64,000 nt of DNA from Conchocele bisecta (GCA_029237695.1 CM055279.1:22013919-22077918), one strand, 5' to 3'. Shown: positions 12,060-22,086, counted from the first letter of the stretch. Made by a program: numbers and translations. Notes: a model not told the origin generated them from the letters alone.

Positions 12060-12066
12060 AGGCCAA

Positions 12067-12313
12067 CCAAAATAATTGTTTGTTTCCGCTAATACCTGGA
12101 CAAAAAATAGGGTAGGTAGGTAGGCGAAACTTTTGTTTTTCTCGATTTTTTTTCCTTTCACGACACACTTTTTGTACTGGATATGTTAACCCATTATGGG
12201 TTAGTGAAAATATACTGTTTTTATCAAAACAATTACCGATATGACGAAAAAAACTGTAGGGTCGGCGGGAAAAAATAGGGTCGGTCGGGTTAGTGGAAAC
12301 AAACAATTCTTTT
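12067..12313. mobile_element. Foldback MITE (family S) with GGTAGG/GGTCGG tracts
   Basis: Inverted ends AATAATTGTTTGTTTCCGCT and AGTGGAAACAAACAATTCTT. Subterminal tracts AAAAAATAGGGTAGGTAGG and AAAAAATAGGGTCGGTCGG are direct, not inverted. AT-rich centre, no coding content. Confidence 0.7.
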
Positions 12314-12732
12314 TTATACGCTTTATTCCCATGCTAAAGCACCTAGTGTGCTCCCTGCTTTCTGCAGCGTCGTAGCATATCACGAACAGTGATGTTTTTC
12401 AATATGTCAGCAGGTTGTTGTCGCCATCGATAACCGCCTCACACCAAATAAATTTGAAGAAATGTAACTCCGCCGAAGAATATTTCCATTACAAATTGAG
12501 ATTAACGGGACTTTCCAAGACATCTATACATTTATTCAACTGTAACATTTATTTTAACAATTATATTTTTTTTCTATGCGTAGATGCAATAGTTAATTGC
12601 TTTTATTCATTTAAAGAAATGCCAACATTTCTGCATTGGGTTCATGTGATTTTTACAAAGGAAATGTCAACAACTTGTGTCAACAGGATCTCCCAGGACT
12701 TACGTCTAAGTCCCTCCTGATTACCCACCTGG
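12314..12732. other. No gene seen
   Basis: A 101-codon plus-strand frame (12415-12720) has no recognisable domain. It is low in complexity and AT-rich, and I see no splice or start context that supports it. Confidence 0.4.
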
Positions 12733-12975
12733 AGTCCGTTTCACTAAACTTCGTACGACTAAAATGTTCGTAAGTGCAAAATTATGATATTCTGTAAATT
12801 TCACATTAACAATGTTTTCTTGTAAATAATTAATGTATTTACATTTATTGAGCATAGGCTGCATATGTATAAATGCAGCCTATGCTCAATACATGTAAAT
12901 CCATCAATTTAAATTTACAGACGGTCTTAAATTTGCACTTACATTTTAGTCGTACGATGTTTAGTGAAACGGCCC
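12733..12975. mobile_element. MITE family A, copy 3 (CCTGG target duplication)
   Basis: Ends AGTCCGTTTCAC and GTGAAACGGCCC, flanked by CCTGG at 12728-12732 and 12976-12980. The central hairpin around GCATATGTATAAATGC carries a small insertion relative to copy 1. Confidence 0.9.
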
Positions 12976-13130
12976 CCTGGTGTCTATAACTAGAATTACT
13001 ACGATAACCTAAACAGGATAAACATGGTCCTTTGACAACAAATCTGAATTAGGTTTTACAAATAGTGGTCACACAAACGGCTATAGCGGAATTACATTAC
13101 CCCCGTGGTATGTAATAGTATACAGTTATT

Positions 13131-13296
13131 TCATGGTCATTCGGGGAAAAGTCAAAACCATTGCCCTGAGGTGATTTGGACGATCCGATGCACTATTGCC
13201 CTGAGGCCGAAGGCCGAGGGCAATAGTGTATCGGATCGTCCACAGCACCGAGGGGTAATATGATTTGCCTGTTCCCAGAATGACCATGGAATATTT
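13131..13296. mobile_element. Palindromic MITE (family T)
   Basis: Ends TTTCATGGTCATTC and GAATGACCATGGAA. The centre pairs GACGATCCGATGCACTATTG with the arm ending CAATAGTGTATCGGATCGTC around GGCCGAAGGCC. 166 bp, non-coding. Confidence 0.8.
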
Positions 13297-14081
13297 GTGT
13301 ATTACTTAACAGTTCATGTGACACAATGAACGATTTGGCGTGGGCTGCATCGATTGACCGATCTACGTTGAATTTTATGACGTCATCCTCGACAAAAATC
13401 GGGGCTGAAAACAATTTTGACTATTGCACTGGCACGCGGAACCATTGCCCAGGCACGCGTAACTATTTCCCAGGCACACGAAACTATAGCCGAGACACGC
13501 GAAACTTGCTCAGGCACGTCAAAACCCAGGGAATTAGTCAAAACTATGGAATATCACCTTTTATAGAGAGCTTGGTAATAATGTGTGGTATCATATTTAT
13601 AATTAAATACAAGACAGCTTCCTTGGAAGTTTATCAAATAAGTACTCCGAATGGAAACTACTTGAACATTTGATCATTTCACAACAAATAGGAAATGTCA
13701 TTCACAAAATGTGCTTGCTTATTACATCCGGGATCCGTCGCCAGATTGTATCCCAGGTTGTCTACCAGCCAGTGATAGCATATCACGTGACAACTACTTA
13801 GAATTTGATCAAAAAATGGAACGTTTGGTTGATGCAGGTCAGTTAAGTGATGAGGAAACACATATGGAATATCGGACAAGTCGTCTGAGACGTTGATAGG
13901 ACACGTGCACATTGTGTGTCTACTGGTGGCAGACACGTTTTACAGATGTTTCCCACTGTCGTGCCACCAATTATAGCATTTTGTACTTGCGTCCTCTGGA
14001 GCTATAGACTGCTTATTACGTTTGGCACACGTAAAGCATGATAAATGACATGCTCATTCTGTTATCCAGATATCGCTATGT
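13297..14081. other. No gene supported
   Basis: The stretch holds a short repetitive part at 13427-13515 (units like GGCACGCGNAACTATTNCCCA, five copies of ~20 bp) that explains the 115-codon frame there. The opposing 61- and 85-codon frames at 13679-13936 overlap each other with no protein motif. Confidence 0.45.
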
Positions 14082-14178
14082 CGAGTAATACTGTATTCAG
14101 CAGAATTACACGTATGACGTAACAATGCGGTAACCATTAGTTGTCTGGTGTTTTCTCGTTGTTTCTGATATAGTCGGC
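14082..14178 (+). repeat. ~95 bp direct repeat, left copy (flanks D1)
   Basis: The block with CGAGTAATACTGTATTCAG, GTAACAATGCGGTAACCAT and AGTTGTCTGGTGTTTTC recurs at 14601-14694, just beyond the other end of the family D element. The copies differ at several positions. Confidence 0.75.
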
Positions 14179-14207
14179 ATCATACGGACAGCCATGCATC
14201 ATTAAGC

Positions 14208-14596
14208 TACGGAGACCCGCAGGGGACATATATTTTTTGTATTAATTCATTCCCACGACATAACAATTCGTTCCCTCAAAATAACAATTCGTTCCCTCGA
14301 ATTAACAATTGGTTCCCACGATATAACAATTCGTTCCCTCGAATTAACAATTCGATCCCTCAAAATAACAATTCGTTCCCTCAAATTAACAATTCGTTCC
14401 GACGATAAAATAATTCACTCCCTCGAATTAACAATTCGTTCCCACGAAATGACAATTCGTTCCTCAATTTAGCAATTCGTTCCATCGAATTAACAATTCG
14501 TTCCCACGATATAACAATTCGTTCCCACGAATTAACAATTCACAAAAGAATTAACAAAAGAATTAACAAAATAATTCTCCCCTGCGGGGCTCCGTA
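14208..14596. mobile_element. Family D element, copy 1: MITE filled with ~20 bp tandem repeats
   Basis: Terminal inverted repeats TACGGAGACCCGCAGGGGA and TCCCCTGCGGGGCTCCGTA enclose ~17 head-to-tail units of AATTCGTTCCC(A/T)CGA(A/T)(A/T)TAAC. All units run in one orientation in this copy; the other three copies flip orientation in the middle. The units are regular but have no unique spacers, so this is not a CRISPR array. Spurious frames reading Asn-Ser-Phe-Pro-Arg repeats come from the unit. Confidence 0.88.
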
Positions 14597-14600
14597 CAAG

Positions 14601-14694
14601 ATCGAATAATACTGTCTTCAGTTCAAATATACGTACGTGGTAACAATGCGGTAACCATGAGTTGTCTTGAGTTTTCCAATTGTTCCTTATAGTG
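14601..14694 (+). repeat. ~95 bp direct repeat, right copy (flanks D1)
   Basis: Second copy of the block at 14082-14178; see there. The spacing between the copies is 519 bp. Confidence 0.75.
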
Positions 14695-14721
14695 TGTGAA
14701 TGTCGTCAACAGAAACTTTAA

Positions 14722-14975
14722 CCCTGACACAGCTATCTTAATGTTTTTATCGTCTGCTGTTTAATTTCTATTTTCCATTTTCATCATGAAAAACATGCTT
14801 TGAAAGCACTTTAGAATAATTTACAATATGCTTTGACAGCACTTCAGAATCATTTCCATTGGAAATGATTCCGAAGTGCTGTCAAACCATGTTTTTTATT
14901 GAGAAATAAGGCAAGATATAAAAGCAACGTTTACAGCAATTGAACAGACAATTGTTGCGTGTAGCGGTCTAAGGG
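14722..14975. mobile_element. TTAA-flanked MITE (family Q, copy 1), piggyBac-like
   Basis: Starts CCCTGACACAGC and ends GCGGTCTAAGGG, with TTAA at 14718-14721 and 14976-14979. An inner hairpin pairs AATCATTTCC and GGAAATGATT (14850-14873). TTAA sites with CCC... ends fit piggyBac-type transposition. Related sequence is nested at 24188-24350. Confidence 0.75.
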
Positions 14976-14979
14976 TTAA

Positions 14980-15225
14980 GTACGGAAGCCCATTAGAGTC
15001 ATTCCTCTTTTTTTTAATTTCCATTTATTCAAGATGTTTTCTTTAATTGTCAAGTTCTTTTTCTTGAATTTTCAAGAAAAGATCTTGAAAATTCAAGAAA
15101 AGAACTTGAAAATTCAAGAAAACACCTTGAAAATATCTCGAAAATATCTCGAAAATTCAAGAAAGTATCTTGAAAATTCAAGAAAAGATAAAAAAAAGTG
15201 AAGTGGCCCTAATGAGCTTCCGTAG
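14980..15225. mobile_element. TTAA-flanked MITE (family K) with self-complementary repeats
   Basis: Ends GTACGGAAGCCCATTAG and CTAATGAGCTTCCGTAG. It shares the TTAA at 14976-14979 with the preceding element and has TTAA at 15226-15229. The interior (15050-15190) repeats CTTGAAAATTCAAG, itself a palindrome, about seven times, so the whole element can fold at several scales. Confidence 0.78.
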
Positions 15226-15296
15226 TTAAGGAACTTAGCAGAATTTACAAACATTTCAGAGGTCACTTAATAAAACAAACGTGCGTAGTCGTTTAA

Positions 15297-15523
15297 CCCT
15301 TTCAACCCTAAGTAACTGAATGTTAATTTTGCAACCAATCCAATCATCGCAAAATGATTTTCAGACTATTCCATTTATAAAAAGGGGTTATTTGTTGTTC
15401 TCAAAAATATGAAAATGACTTTCCAACAGTGCAGATCCTGATGAGACGGCTCGTTACGAGCCTGCTCATCTGGATCTGCACTGTTTGCATAAACCGATAT
15501 AGCGGGCTTTCGGGTTCAAAGGG
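15297..15523. mobile_element. TTAA-flanked MITE (family L, copy 1), piggyBac-like
   Basis: Starts CCCTTTCAACCC and ends GGGTTCAAAGGG between TTAA at 15293-15296 and 15524-15527. The inner hairpin GTGCAGATCCTGATGAG pairs with CTCATCTGGATCTGCAC. CCCTTT ends plus TTAA match the piggyBac pattern. Copy 2 is at 21014-21265. Confidence 0.8.
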
Positions 15524-15527
15524 TTAA

Positions 15528-15990
15528 AGGTACATGCCCACTCTGTAAGCACAAACTGTTCTTTAAAGGAACTAAATAATTGTATAACTGTGTCACTATT
15601 CCACCAGTTCTAAAAATTACAAGTGCCCGCTATACAAATATATTCATTTAGTAAAACATATTTTACTGATAGTGACTCGCGGTGGTATCAGGCTATTTTC
15701 ATATCCAAATGAGACATGATATTTTTTAATTATTTATAATTATTAAATGCGTCACCTGAAAACAAAATATTTTCGACACATTATAAAGTATGATCATTGC
15801 ACACCAAACGATAAATACAGATAATAAATAGTAATGCCCGTTAACATTTTAAGGAAACACGGTTATCGCCCCTGATATCAGTGTGGAAATTTACGTCTGA
15901 TATAAAATGTAAAATAATGCCAATCAATACGTCGGGTAATGGTGAATGAATGTGTAATTTGTCAGAAAATATCATATCTACAGAAGACAG
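15528..15990. mobile_element. TTAA-type element (family M, copy 1), right end unclear
   Basis: Starts AGGTACATGCCCACTC directly after the TTAA shared with the preceding element. Shared blocks with 49486-50668 include AAACTGTTCTTTA, GGAAACACGGTTATCGCCCCTG (inverted there) and CAATCAATACGTCGGGTAATGG. The right terminus is not visible and the limit is approximate. Confidence 0.65.
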
Positions 15991-16223
15991 GGTAAACATA
16001 CTCGCCGCCCTGTTCGTATCATCGTCTGTACGTCTTTACATATGTCTGTCCGCCGAGATTTGCGTTAATGTTTTCGGCTGCCTACGATCTCTGTTTCCGT
16101 AGGTAGGGTTGGCTGCAAACTTCATATACTTATTTGCACCATCCATATATTAATTTGCTGATTTATTGCATGTTTTACACGGTACCATAGGTACACGCAC
16201 TCTTAAAGTGTGTGAATGTCGTA
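15991..16223. other. No gene seen
   Basis: No reading frame, repeat or palindrome of note. Confidence 0.4.
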
Positions 16224-16301
16224 CAGTGGGGTCAGCGTGTAAATGCTTGGAACCAACCTGTCGTGTTCGTTCGTGTGTGCACTTACACGCTGACCCCACT
16301 G
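16224..16301. mobile_element. Tc1/mariner-type palindromic MITE (family E, copy 1, deleted)
   Basis: Flanked by TA (16222-16223, 16302-16303); ends CAGTGGGGTCAGCGTGTAA and TTACACGCTGACCCCACTG. The left arm has lost ~22 bp relative to the complete 100-bp copies at 20610 and 26185. Confidence 0.88.
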
Positions 16302-16896
16302 TAGATAGACACTTAAAGTACGCACACGGAATTATATTTCGGTCTGAATATTCTCCGGAATAGACTTCCTTCAGGGAAAGTATCACGTGTGGGCGTGCTA
16401 TATATCCGTGACGATGTACGAGACTGCAGTATCAATATAGTAGCAATATCACTGTAACATACACAGGAATCCCGCCGATGAAGCACCACTATCAAAGATG
16501 TTTACGCCAGCGTGTGCGTACTGCCAGACTGTGTTGATGCCCGGGTTGATTTATGGGTACACTGGTTGCTATGTATAGACGGGTTGCTATGCCTACGATG
16601 GTTGCAAACCTCGTCCGGGTATATTCTCGCCGGGTCCAGAATGTCCTACGGTGCCTGTTTTTCCACCGCCTGTCCTGCTAACGCACGAATGGTTCCTCCC
16701 GTTCAGTGCAGTAAGGTCGTGAGGTAAACTAATATCAGTGTAATTGATAAAAAAAGATTTGTCTTAATTGAGCGTACATGTAGCATGTGCCTGACGTGCA
16801 GCTGCTTGAATTGTGTATATACGTATTACATGTCTATAGAAGGGAAATCCGAAATGTGTTGCAGGTATACCAAGGTGTATGATCAGATATTCAGAG
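16302..16896. other. No gene seen
   Basis: Only short frames with no motif. This stretch may include a decayed 5' part of the LINE that follows, but I see no alignable protein until ~16897. Confidence 0.4.
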
Positions 16897-19314
16897 TTAG
16901 ATATTCCAATTAGCTATGACGAAATACGTGCCGCAATTAAACAATTGAATTCTGGTAAGAGTAGGGCCCAGATAAGTTGATAAATTAATTTTATATACAT
17001 CAGACTGCTACGTTTACGCCATATCTGAGCAAAGTTTTTAATGTAGTTTTTAATAGTGCCTATTTCCCTACAGCCTGGTCCTGTGGATATATTATTCCAC
17101 TACATAGACAAGGAAGTACATCAAATGTCGACAATTATCTTGGTATTACCTTACTCAGCACACTAGGTAAATTATTTACAAGGGTGTTAAATAACAGGTT
17201 ATCAGATTGGGCTGAACAGTACAATGTACAGTAGTGCTTTTCTGCTCCTTACCTATTTGTATATATACTAATATCGTATACATATCGTAATCGTATAGTA
17301 TTGGTATATTTAATGAGCATATCGTATGATCATATAATATTGGTATGTTTGTACCGTATCATCGTATAGTACAAACGTACTATACGAATATTATACAAAC
17401 ATACGATATCCGTTCGTATATACGATATATCCGTACGGATATGGTATGAATATACCATAATCTGGTATGTTTGTACGATACAAACGTACCAGAATTATAC
17501 ACATGTATAACAATCGTATAAACGTACGATTTGAATGGTATATATGTACGATATTGGTTGGTATGTACGGTACAAACATATTGTACGTCTATATTATATG
17601 CATATCGTATAGAAAACATATCGTATTGGTATAGTATACGTATAATATTGATATAGTACGTATAGTTGACCTGAAGAAAAGCGTTTCTGTATATGTTGAG
17701 GCACAGGCCGATTTTCGGTCTGGCATGGGCACGGTTGACAATGTATTTGTTATACATGGTTTAATCTCACATGTTATTAACTGTAACAACAAGTTATTTT
17801 GTGCTTTTGTAGATTTCTCTAAGGCCTTTGACTATGTGGTTAGGGATATATTGTGGTACAAACTCATACAATTGGGCGTACGTGGACATTCTTTGAATAT
17901 TATGATGTCAATATATACAATGGTGAAGTCTAGGGTCAAGGTCAACAACATGTATAGTGATGAATTCATATGTCATACGGGGGTTAGGCAAGGTGAGTGT
18001 TTGCCACTATTTGTATTTGCTATGTACTTGAATGATCTAGAACAAGAGTACATTATAAAGGATGTGAGTGGTATACATATTGACACACTTAAATTGTTTT
18101 TGCTACTCTATGCTGATGACATTGTCATTTTTGCTGACTCTGAGATTGGGTTGCAAAATGGTTTGAATATTTTATATGAATACTGTCAGAGGTGGAGGCT
18201 AAGTGTAAATGCTATGAAAACCATAATAATGGTATTTCGCAAAGCTGGTATGTTAAGAAGAAATATTGAATTTAAATATGGTGACATGGTGATAGAAACT
18301 GTTAGCAAATTCACTTACCTAGGTATTGTCTTTACAACTGGTGGCTCCTTTGCAGAAACCACAAATACTTTATCTGGACAAGCACTTAAGGCCATATTTC
18401 AGTGAAATAAATATTTACAGAAATTTGTTAATGTACCCATTAATCAAATTTTGGATTTGTTTGATAAACTTATTGTACCTGTTTTACATTATGGTTCTGA
18501 GATTTGGGGGTTCACACAAGCGACTATTGTTGAAAGGGTTCAGTTGAGTTTTTGCAAAAATGTGTTAGGCGTAAAACAGTGCACACAAAATTATTTCATT
18601 TATGGAGAACTAGGACGCACTACTTTGATAGTGAGGAGGCATTTGCACATTATAAAATATTTGTTAAAACTATGTAATATCAATAACATAACATATAATA
18701 ACATTGTTTATGATATGCTTGTAAATGACACTTATCGGTATCCAGCTAAAATGAACTGGGCCTCACTAGTTCGTGATTTGTTATTTCGGTTAGGTCTTGG
18801 ATATGCTTGGATACACCAAGGCGTTGGAGATATAGATATATTTTTGTCACTTGTAAAACAACGACTAAGTGACCAATTTATAGAAAAATGGAATGAAAGA
18901 CATGATAGCAGTAGAGCATTCTTTTACAGTAATGTCGCAAGCTTTTCTTTTAAAGCATACTTAACTGATATCACAATTGCAAAATTTAGAATTTCTATGA
19001 CACAGTTGCGAACATCATCACATCGCCTAGAAATCGAATCTGGGAGATGGACAAAACCAAATAAAACAACGATTGAAAATCGCATATGCTCTCTTTGTAT
19101 GATACTAGAAGACGAATACCATTTTGTACTAGAATGTCCGAGGTATTTCGAGTTGTGTAACACATATATTCTTAGGCGTTTTTGGATACGACCGAGTATG
19201 CAAACATTCATAGAGTTGATTTGTTCAGAAAATAAAACAATCATCAGAAAGCTTGCAATGTACATTCATATGGCATTTGCCTTAAGAAACCACATTTTAT
19301 ATCAAACGGTTTAA
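16897..19314 (+). pseudogene. Reverse transcriptase of a CR1/Jockey-group LINE, disrupted
   Basis: Reverse transcriptase blocks appear in order: DEIRAAIKQLNSGKS, then in a second frame IIPLHRQGS, NYLGITLLSTLGKLF and VLNNRLSDWAEQY, then after an insertion DFSKAFD, GVRQGE, LYADD and YLGI, and finally a C-terminal CSLC...EDEYHFVLECPRY zinc-finger-like motif. Breaks visible are: a small frameshift near 16967, a TAA near 16986, a 461-bp MITE at 17229-17689, and a TGA at 18403-18405. The last two main pieces (17692-18402 and 18406-19314) share one frame. The family is inferred; assignment among CR1, L2 and Jockey clades cannot be made by eye. Confidence 0.9.
17229..17689. mobile_element. TA-flanked foldback element (family J, copy 1) inside the LINE
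   Basis: Ends CAGTAGTGCTTTTCTGC and the inverted GAAGAAAAGCGTTTCTG, flanked by TA at 17227-17228 and 17690-17691. It is extremely rich in CGTATA/ATACGA motifs that pair with one another. It splits the codons for WAEQYNV and YVEAQ of the LINE, so both junctions are fixed by the protein. Overlapping frames on the minus strand are repeat artefacts. A second copy starts at 46223. Confidence 0.88.
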
Positions 19315-19624
19315 CTGAAATAAGCAAATGTTATTATATTGCAAGGCTATGTATCTTCTCCCCGTGTTGGAATTCTTTTTGATGTTTTCACTCCCCACCC
19401 CCATCCACACCCCTCCCCCTTTTTTGTTTTTTTGTTGATTTGTTAATCTTAGACCAACATATTCCTAATGCCTTGGTATATCAAAATGAATGTGTATCAA
19501 TATGTAAATGTATCTTCTATGCCATTAGTCATGTATCTGTTTTGTATTTCATGTCTGTATATGTTGTACATGCTCATGGGCCAGTTGGCTTATTGAAAAA
19601 TAAACTTATACTTATGCTTATACT

Positions 19625-20059
19625 ATGATCACGTGGTACTAACAACAACAACAAGTACTGAAACTTCCAGAAGCCCTCCGATTCAAAGTACGTATTGTTT
19701 TATTTTATACTTATTATGTAACAGATTTTGATGAATTATGGTGCATCAAACGCGTCTTGTTAAGCTGCATTTGGTTGTCTGGGTACTTTGGGCCAAACGT
19801 ATGTAGTTTTTGCGAAGAATCGATTTCCGTGTCTACTGACACGGAAATCGATTCTTCGCAAAAACGACATAAGTATGTACCGAACACCCGGGAGAACCAA
19901 ATGCAGCTCATGAAAACGCGTTTGCTGCGCCATATTTCATCAAAATCCGTTGCATATTAAGGAAAATATCAAATAATTCTTACTTTGGAGTGGGCGCGAT
20001 TTCAACACGCGATTTCAGCCATTGTCGTTGTTGTTGTAACCACGTGATCATGCACCTTG
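19625..20059. mobile_element. MITE family B, copy 1 (hAT5-like), left tip lost
   Basis: Begins ATGATCACGTGGTACTAACA and ends CCACGTGATCATGCACCTTG. The core is a near-perfect hairpin in which GCGAAGAATCGATTTCCGTG pairs with CACGGAAATCGATTCTTCGC. The first eight bases of the family consensus are missing, replaced by the LINE tail. Confidence 0.88.
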
Positions 20060-20383
20060 TAAGCGTAATAATAGAAATTGGATTGTAGTCCTGCGTTAGT
20101 ATCATAGATCAGCAGAAATATTTAATAGTTCGCCATTATTGAATTGTGAAAATAATTTAGCGAACATAACATATATTTGAGTTTTAAGTAGAAATCATGG
20201 AGTTTCTTATAATGTACATGGTGAGAAATACGCCGATGTGCCTACAGCATTGAATTCCGGAAAACATTGTTCATTTGTCCATGTATTACGATAGTTCACG
20301 AACTGTCTGTCATCCGCGCCGTATGGTGTGGCGCTTACAGCGACAGATTAAAGCAAGTTTAGTATAAAGCGATGTACTGCAGC
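20060..20383. other. No gene seen
   Basis: No supported feature; short AT-rich frames only. Confidence 0.4.
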
Positions 20384-20740
20384 GTGGTCCGGAGCACCGC
20401 AGGGAACGTAGAATTCTTTTTAATTAATTCGTTTCCACGAAATAACAATTCGTTCCCACGAAATAACAATTCGTTCCCTCAATTTAACAATTTGTTCCCA
20501 CGAATTAACAATTCGTTCCCACAATTTAACAATTAGTTTCCACGATATAGCAATTGACAATTGTTATATCGTGGGAACACAATTGTTATATCGTGGGAAC
20601 GAATTATTACAGTGGGGTCAGCGTGTAAGTGCACACACGAACGAACACGACAGGTTGGTTCCAACCTGTCGTGTTCGTTCGTGTGTGCACTTACACGCTG
20701 ACCCCACTGTAATTGTTAATTCGAGGAAACGAATAACGTG
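20384..20740. mobile_element. Family D element, copy 2, with nested family E palindrome
   Basis: Left end CCGGAGCACCGCAGGGAACG is present; the right end is lost. ~20 bp TTCGTTCCC units run forward to ~20547, then flip to GGGAACGAATT orientation. A 100-bp palindrome (20610-20709) is inserted at a TA in the flipped half. Confidence 0.83.
20610..20709. mobile_element. Tc1/mariner-type palindromic MITE (family E, copy 2)
   Basis: A 100-bp palindrome with 49-bp arms identical by eye and a 2-base turn, ends CAGTGGGGTCAGCGTGTAAG, flanked by TA at 20608-20609 and 20710-20711. It can have no coding function; it is all inverted repeat. Confidence 0.93.
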
Positions 20741-21013
20741 GTTCCTTAATACGGGCTTGCTAGACAAATTACCGACGAACAAAAATAGAGGCCTATATAC
20801 GCCTCCATCGGGATTCAAGTTCTCATTGTATGACTAATGGTTGCCGAGTTATTGAATTATGCAATAATGTTGGTCATATGCGCGTTGTAATGGGGTGGGA
20901 AACGATTCAACTGCAGGTCCGTACGCAGGAATTATTTTAGCGGGTGCGTTATCGACGGCGCGAAGGGCTAAACATTGTTTTTGCACACCCGCGGACAGAC
21001 CTCGGCAGATTAA

Positions 21014-21265
21014 CACTTTGACCCCTAAGTAACTGGAATGGATTTTGATTTGTTAATTTTGCGACCAATCTAAATCATCACAAACTGATTTTCAGACCAG
21101 TCCATTTATGAACTTGGTGTGTTTTTGTTCTCAAAATTATGAAAATTAATTGCAAAAAGTGCAGATCCTGATGAGACGGCTCGTTACGAGCCGGCTCATC
21201 TGGATCTACACTGTTTGCCAATACATGTACCACTATGCAGGCCTGCTGTTTACGGAGTGAAAGGG
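21014..21265. mobile_element. TTAA-flanked MITE (family L, copy 2), piggyBac-like
   Basis: TTAA at 21010-21013 and 21266-21269; starts CACTTTGACCCCTAAGTAAC and ends GAGTGAAAGGG. The inner hairpin CAGATCCTGATGAGACGG pairs with its mirror around CTCGTTACGAG, as in copy 1. Confidence 0.8.
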
Positions 21266-21269
21266 TTAA

Positions 21270-21794
21270 GGGGGGTGCGTACGCACCCGTCGCACCCCCT
21301 CTGCGTACGGGCCTGGATCATTGGCCATGTGATGCTAAAATATGATTACATATGGACAATACCAGGCTAGTGTCAGACAATGCTTGTATCAGACAAGGCT
21401 AGGAAACGCGTAGGAATTCCGATGCTTGTCATTATATATGTGTTATGTTGGCATGATTTTAGTTGCAGAACAGTTATATCTGCTGCTCGGAATTGTCGTC
21501 CTAAATTTGTGCAGCTAGTTTATGTCAGAAAGGCAGGCCTATAGCTCGAAACAGTCAGAACCAGTACAGACTATAATCAGTGTGACAAGGTGTCATTGCA
21601 GAATTTGTACAAGTAACAAGCATTAGACTAAAGTGCAAACTCATTGGATATTGGAAATCCATGTAATAGTTGTGTACTAGGTGGCATCCAGTTTGTGTAA
21701 ATAGTATAGAGTGCTTATCAGCTACACAGTGCATGCAACCAAACTATTAATAGTATGTAAATATATGAAGTGAAAATATCACAAATAAGTTTGC
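21270..21794. other. No gene seen
   Basis: A short palindrome GGGTGCGTACGCACCC lies at 21274-21289. The rest shows no frame or repeat I can support. Confidence 0.4.
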
Positions 21795-21860
21795 CCTGCG
21801 TTACATGACATTAGCTGTTGACAGGCAGTTAAAAACACCAATAAACAAACAAACAAACAC
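21795..21860 (+). mobile_element. SINE 3' end fragment
   Basis: TTAGCTGTTGACAGGCAGTT leads to AAACACCAATAAACAAACAAAC. The same 3' sequence occurs at 29376-29442 and 33779-33834. The tRNA-like head is not preserved here. Confidence 0.6.
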
Positions 21861-21989
21861 AAATAAGTTTCGGTTATGGTCGTAGGCCCGAAAATGCCAC
21901 AAATTGCCGAAGATGTGTGAGGACTGCCACCTTAAAAAGAAGCATGAGAGCAGTTAATATACAAATGCTTTCGTTTACACAGATGGATG

Positions 21990-22062
21990 GGTAAGGGTGA
22001 TCCCTAATTTGAGATGAAACCGGAGCGCACAGAGAAAACCCACTTGTCTGGACCGGCGACCA
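21990..22062 (-). mobile_element. Fragment of a V-SINE-like core (minus strand)
   Basis: On the minus strand GGTTTTCTCTGTGCGCTCCG followed by GTTTCATCTC resembles the V-SINE core. It is short and may be coincidental; the better copy is at 52496-52735. Confidence 0.4.
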
Positions 22063-22086
22063 CCATAGCAGACAGAACAATGACAC

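Larger units (their letters stand above)
16897..19624 (+). mobile_element. LINE (non-LTR retrotransposon), 5'-truncated copy
   Basis: The element spans a decayed reverse transcriptase frame (16897-19314), a ~300 bp 3' untranslated stretch with a CCCCACCCCCATCCACACCCC tract broken into poly-pyrimidine, an AATAAA signal at ~19599-19604 and a short CTTATACTTATGCTTATA tail. It lacks an identifiable first ORF and endonuclease. The tail runs directly into the family B element at 19625, replacing that element's first ~8 bp, so the LINE probably landed at its edge. Confidence 0.85.

Noticed and set aside
14240..14560. Regular ~20 bp repeats that look like a CRISPR array
   Set aside because: Units abut with no unique spacers, the context is eukaryotic and the array is bounded by transposon-type inverted ends.
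17380..17757. 125-codon minus-strand Tyr/Ile-rich frame
   Set aside because: Lies in the TATACG-rich family J insert; composition artefact.
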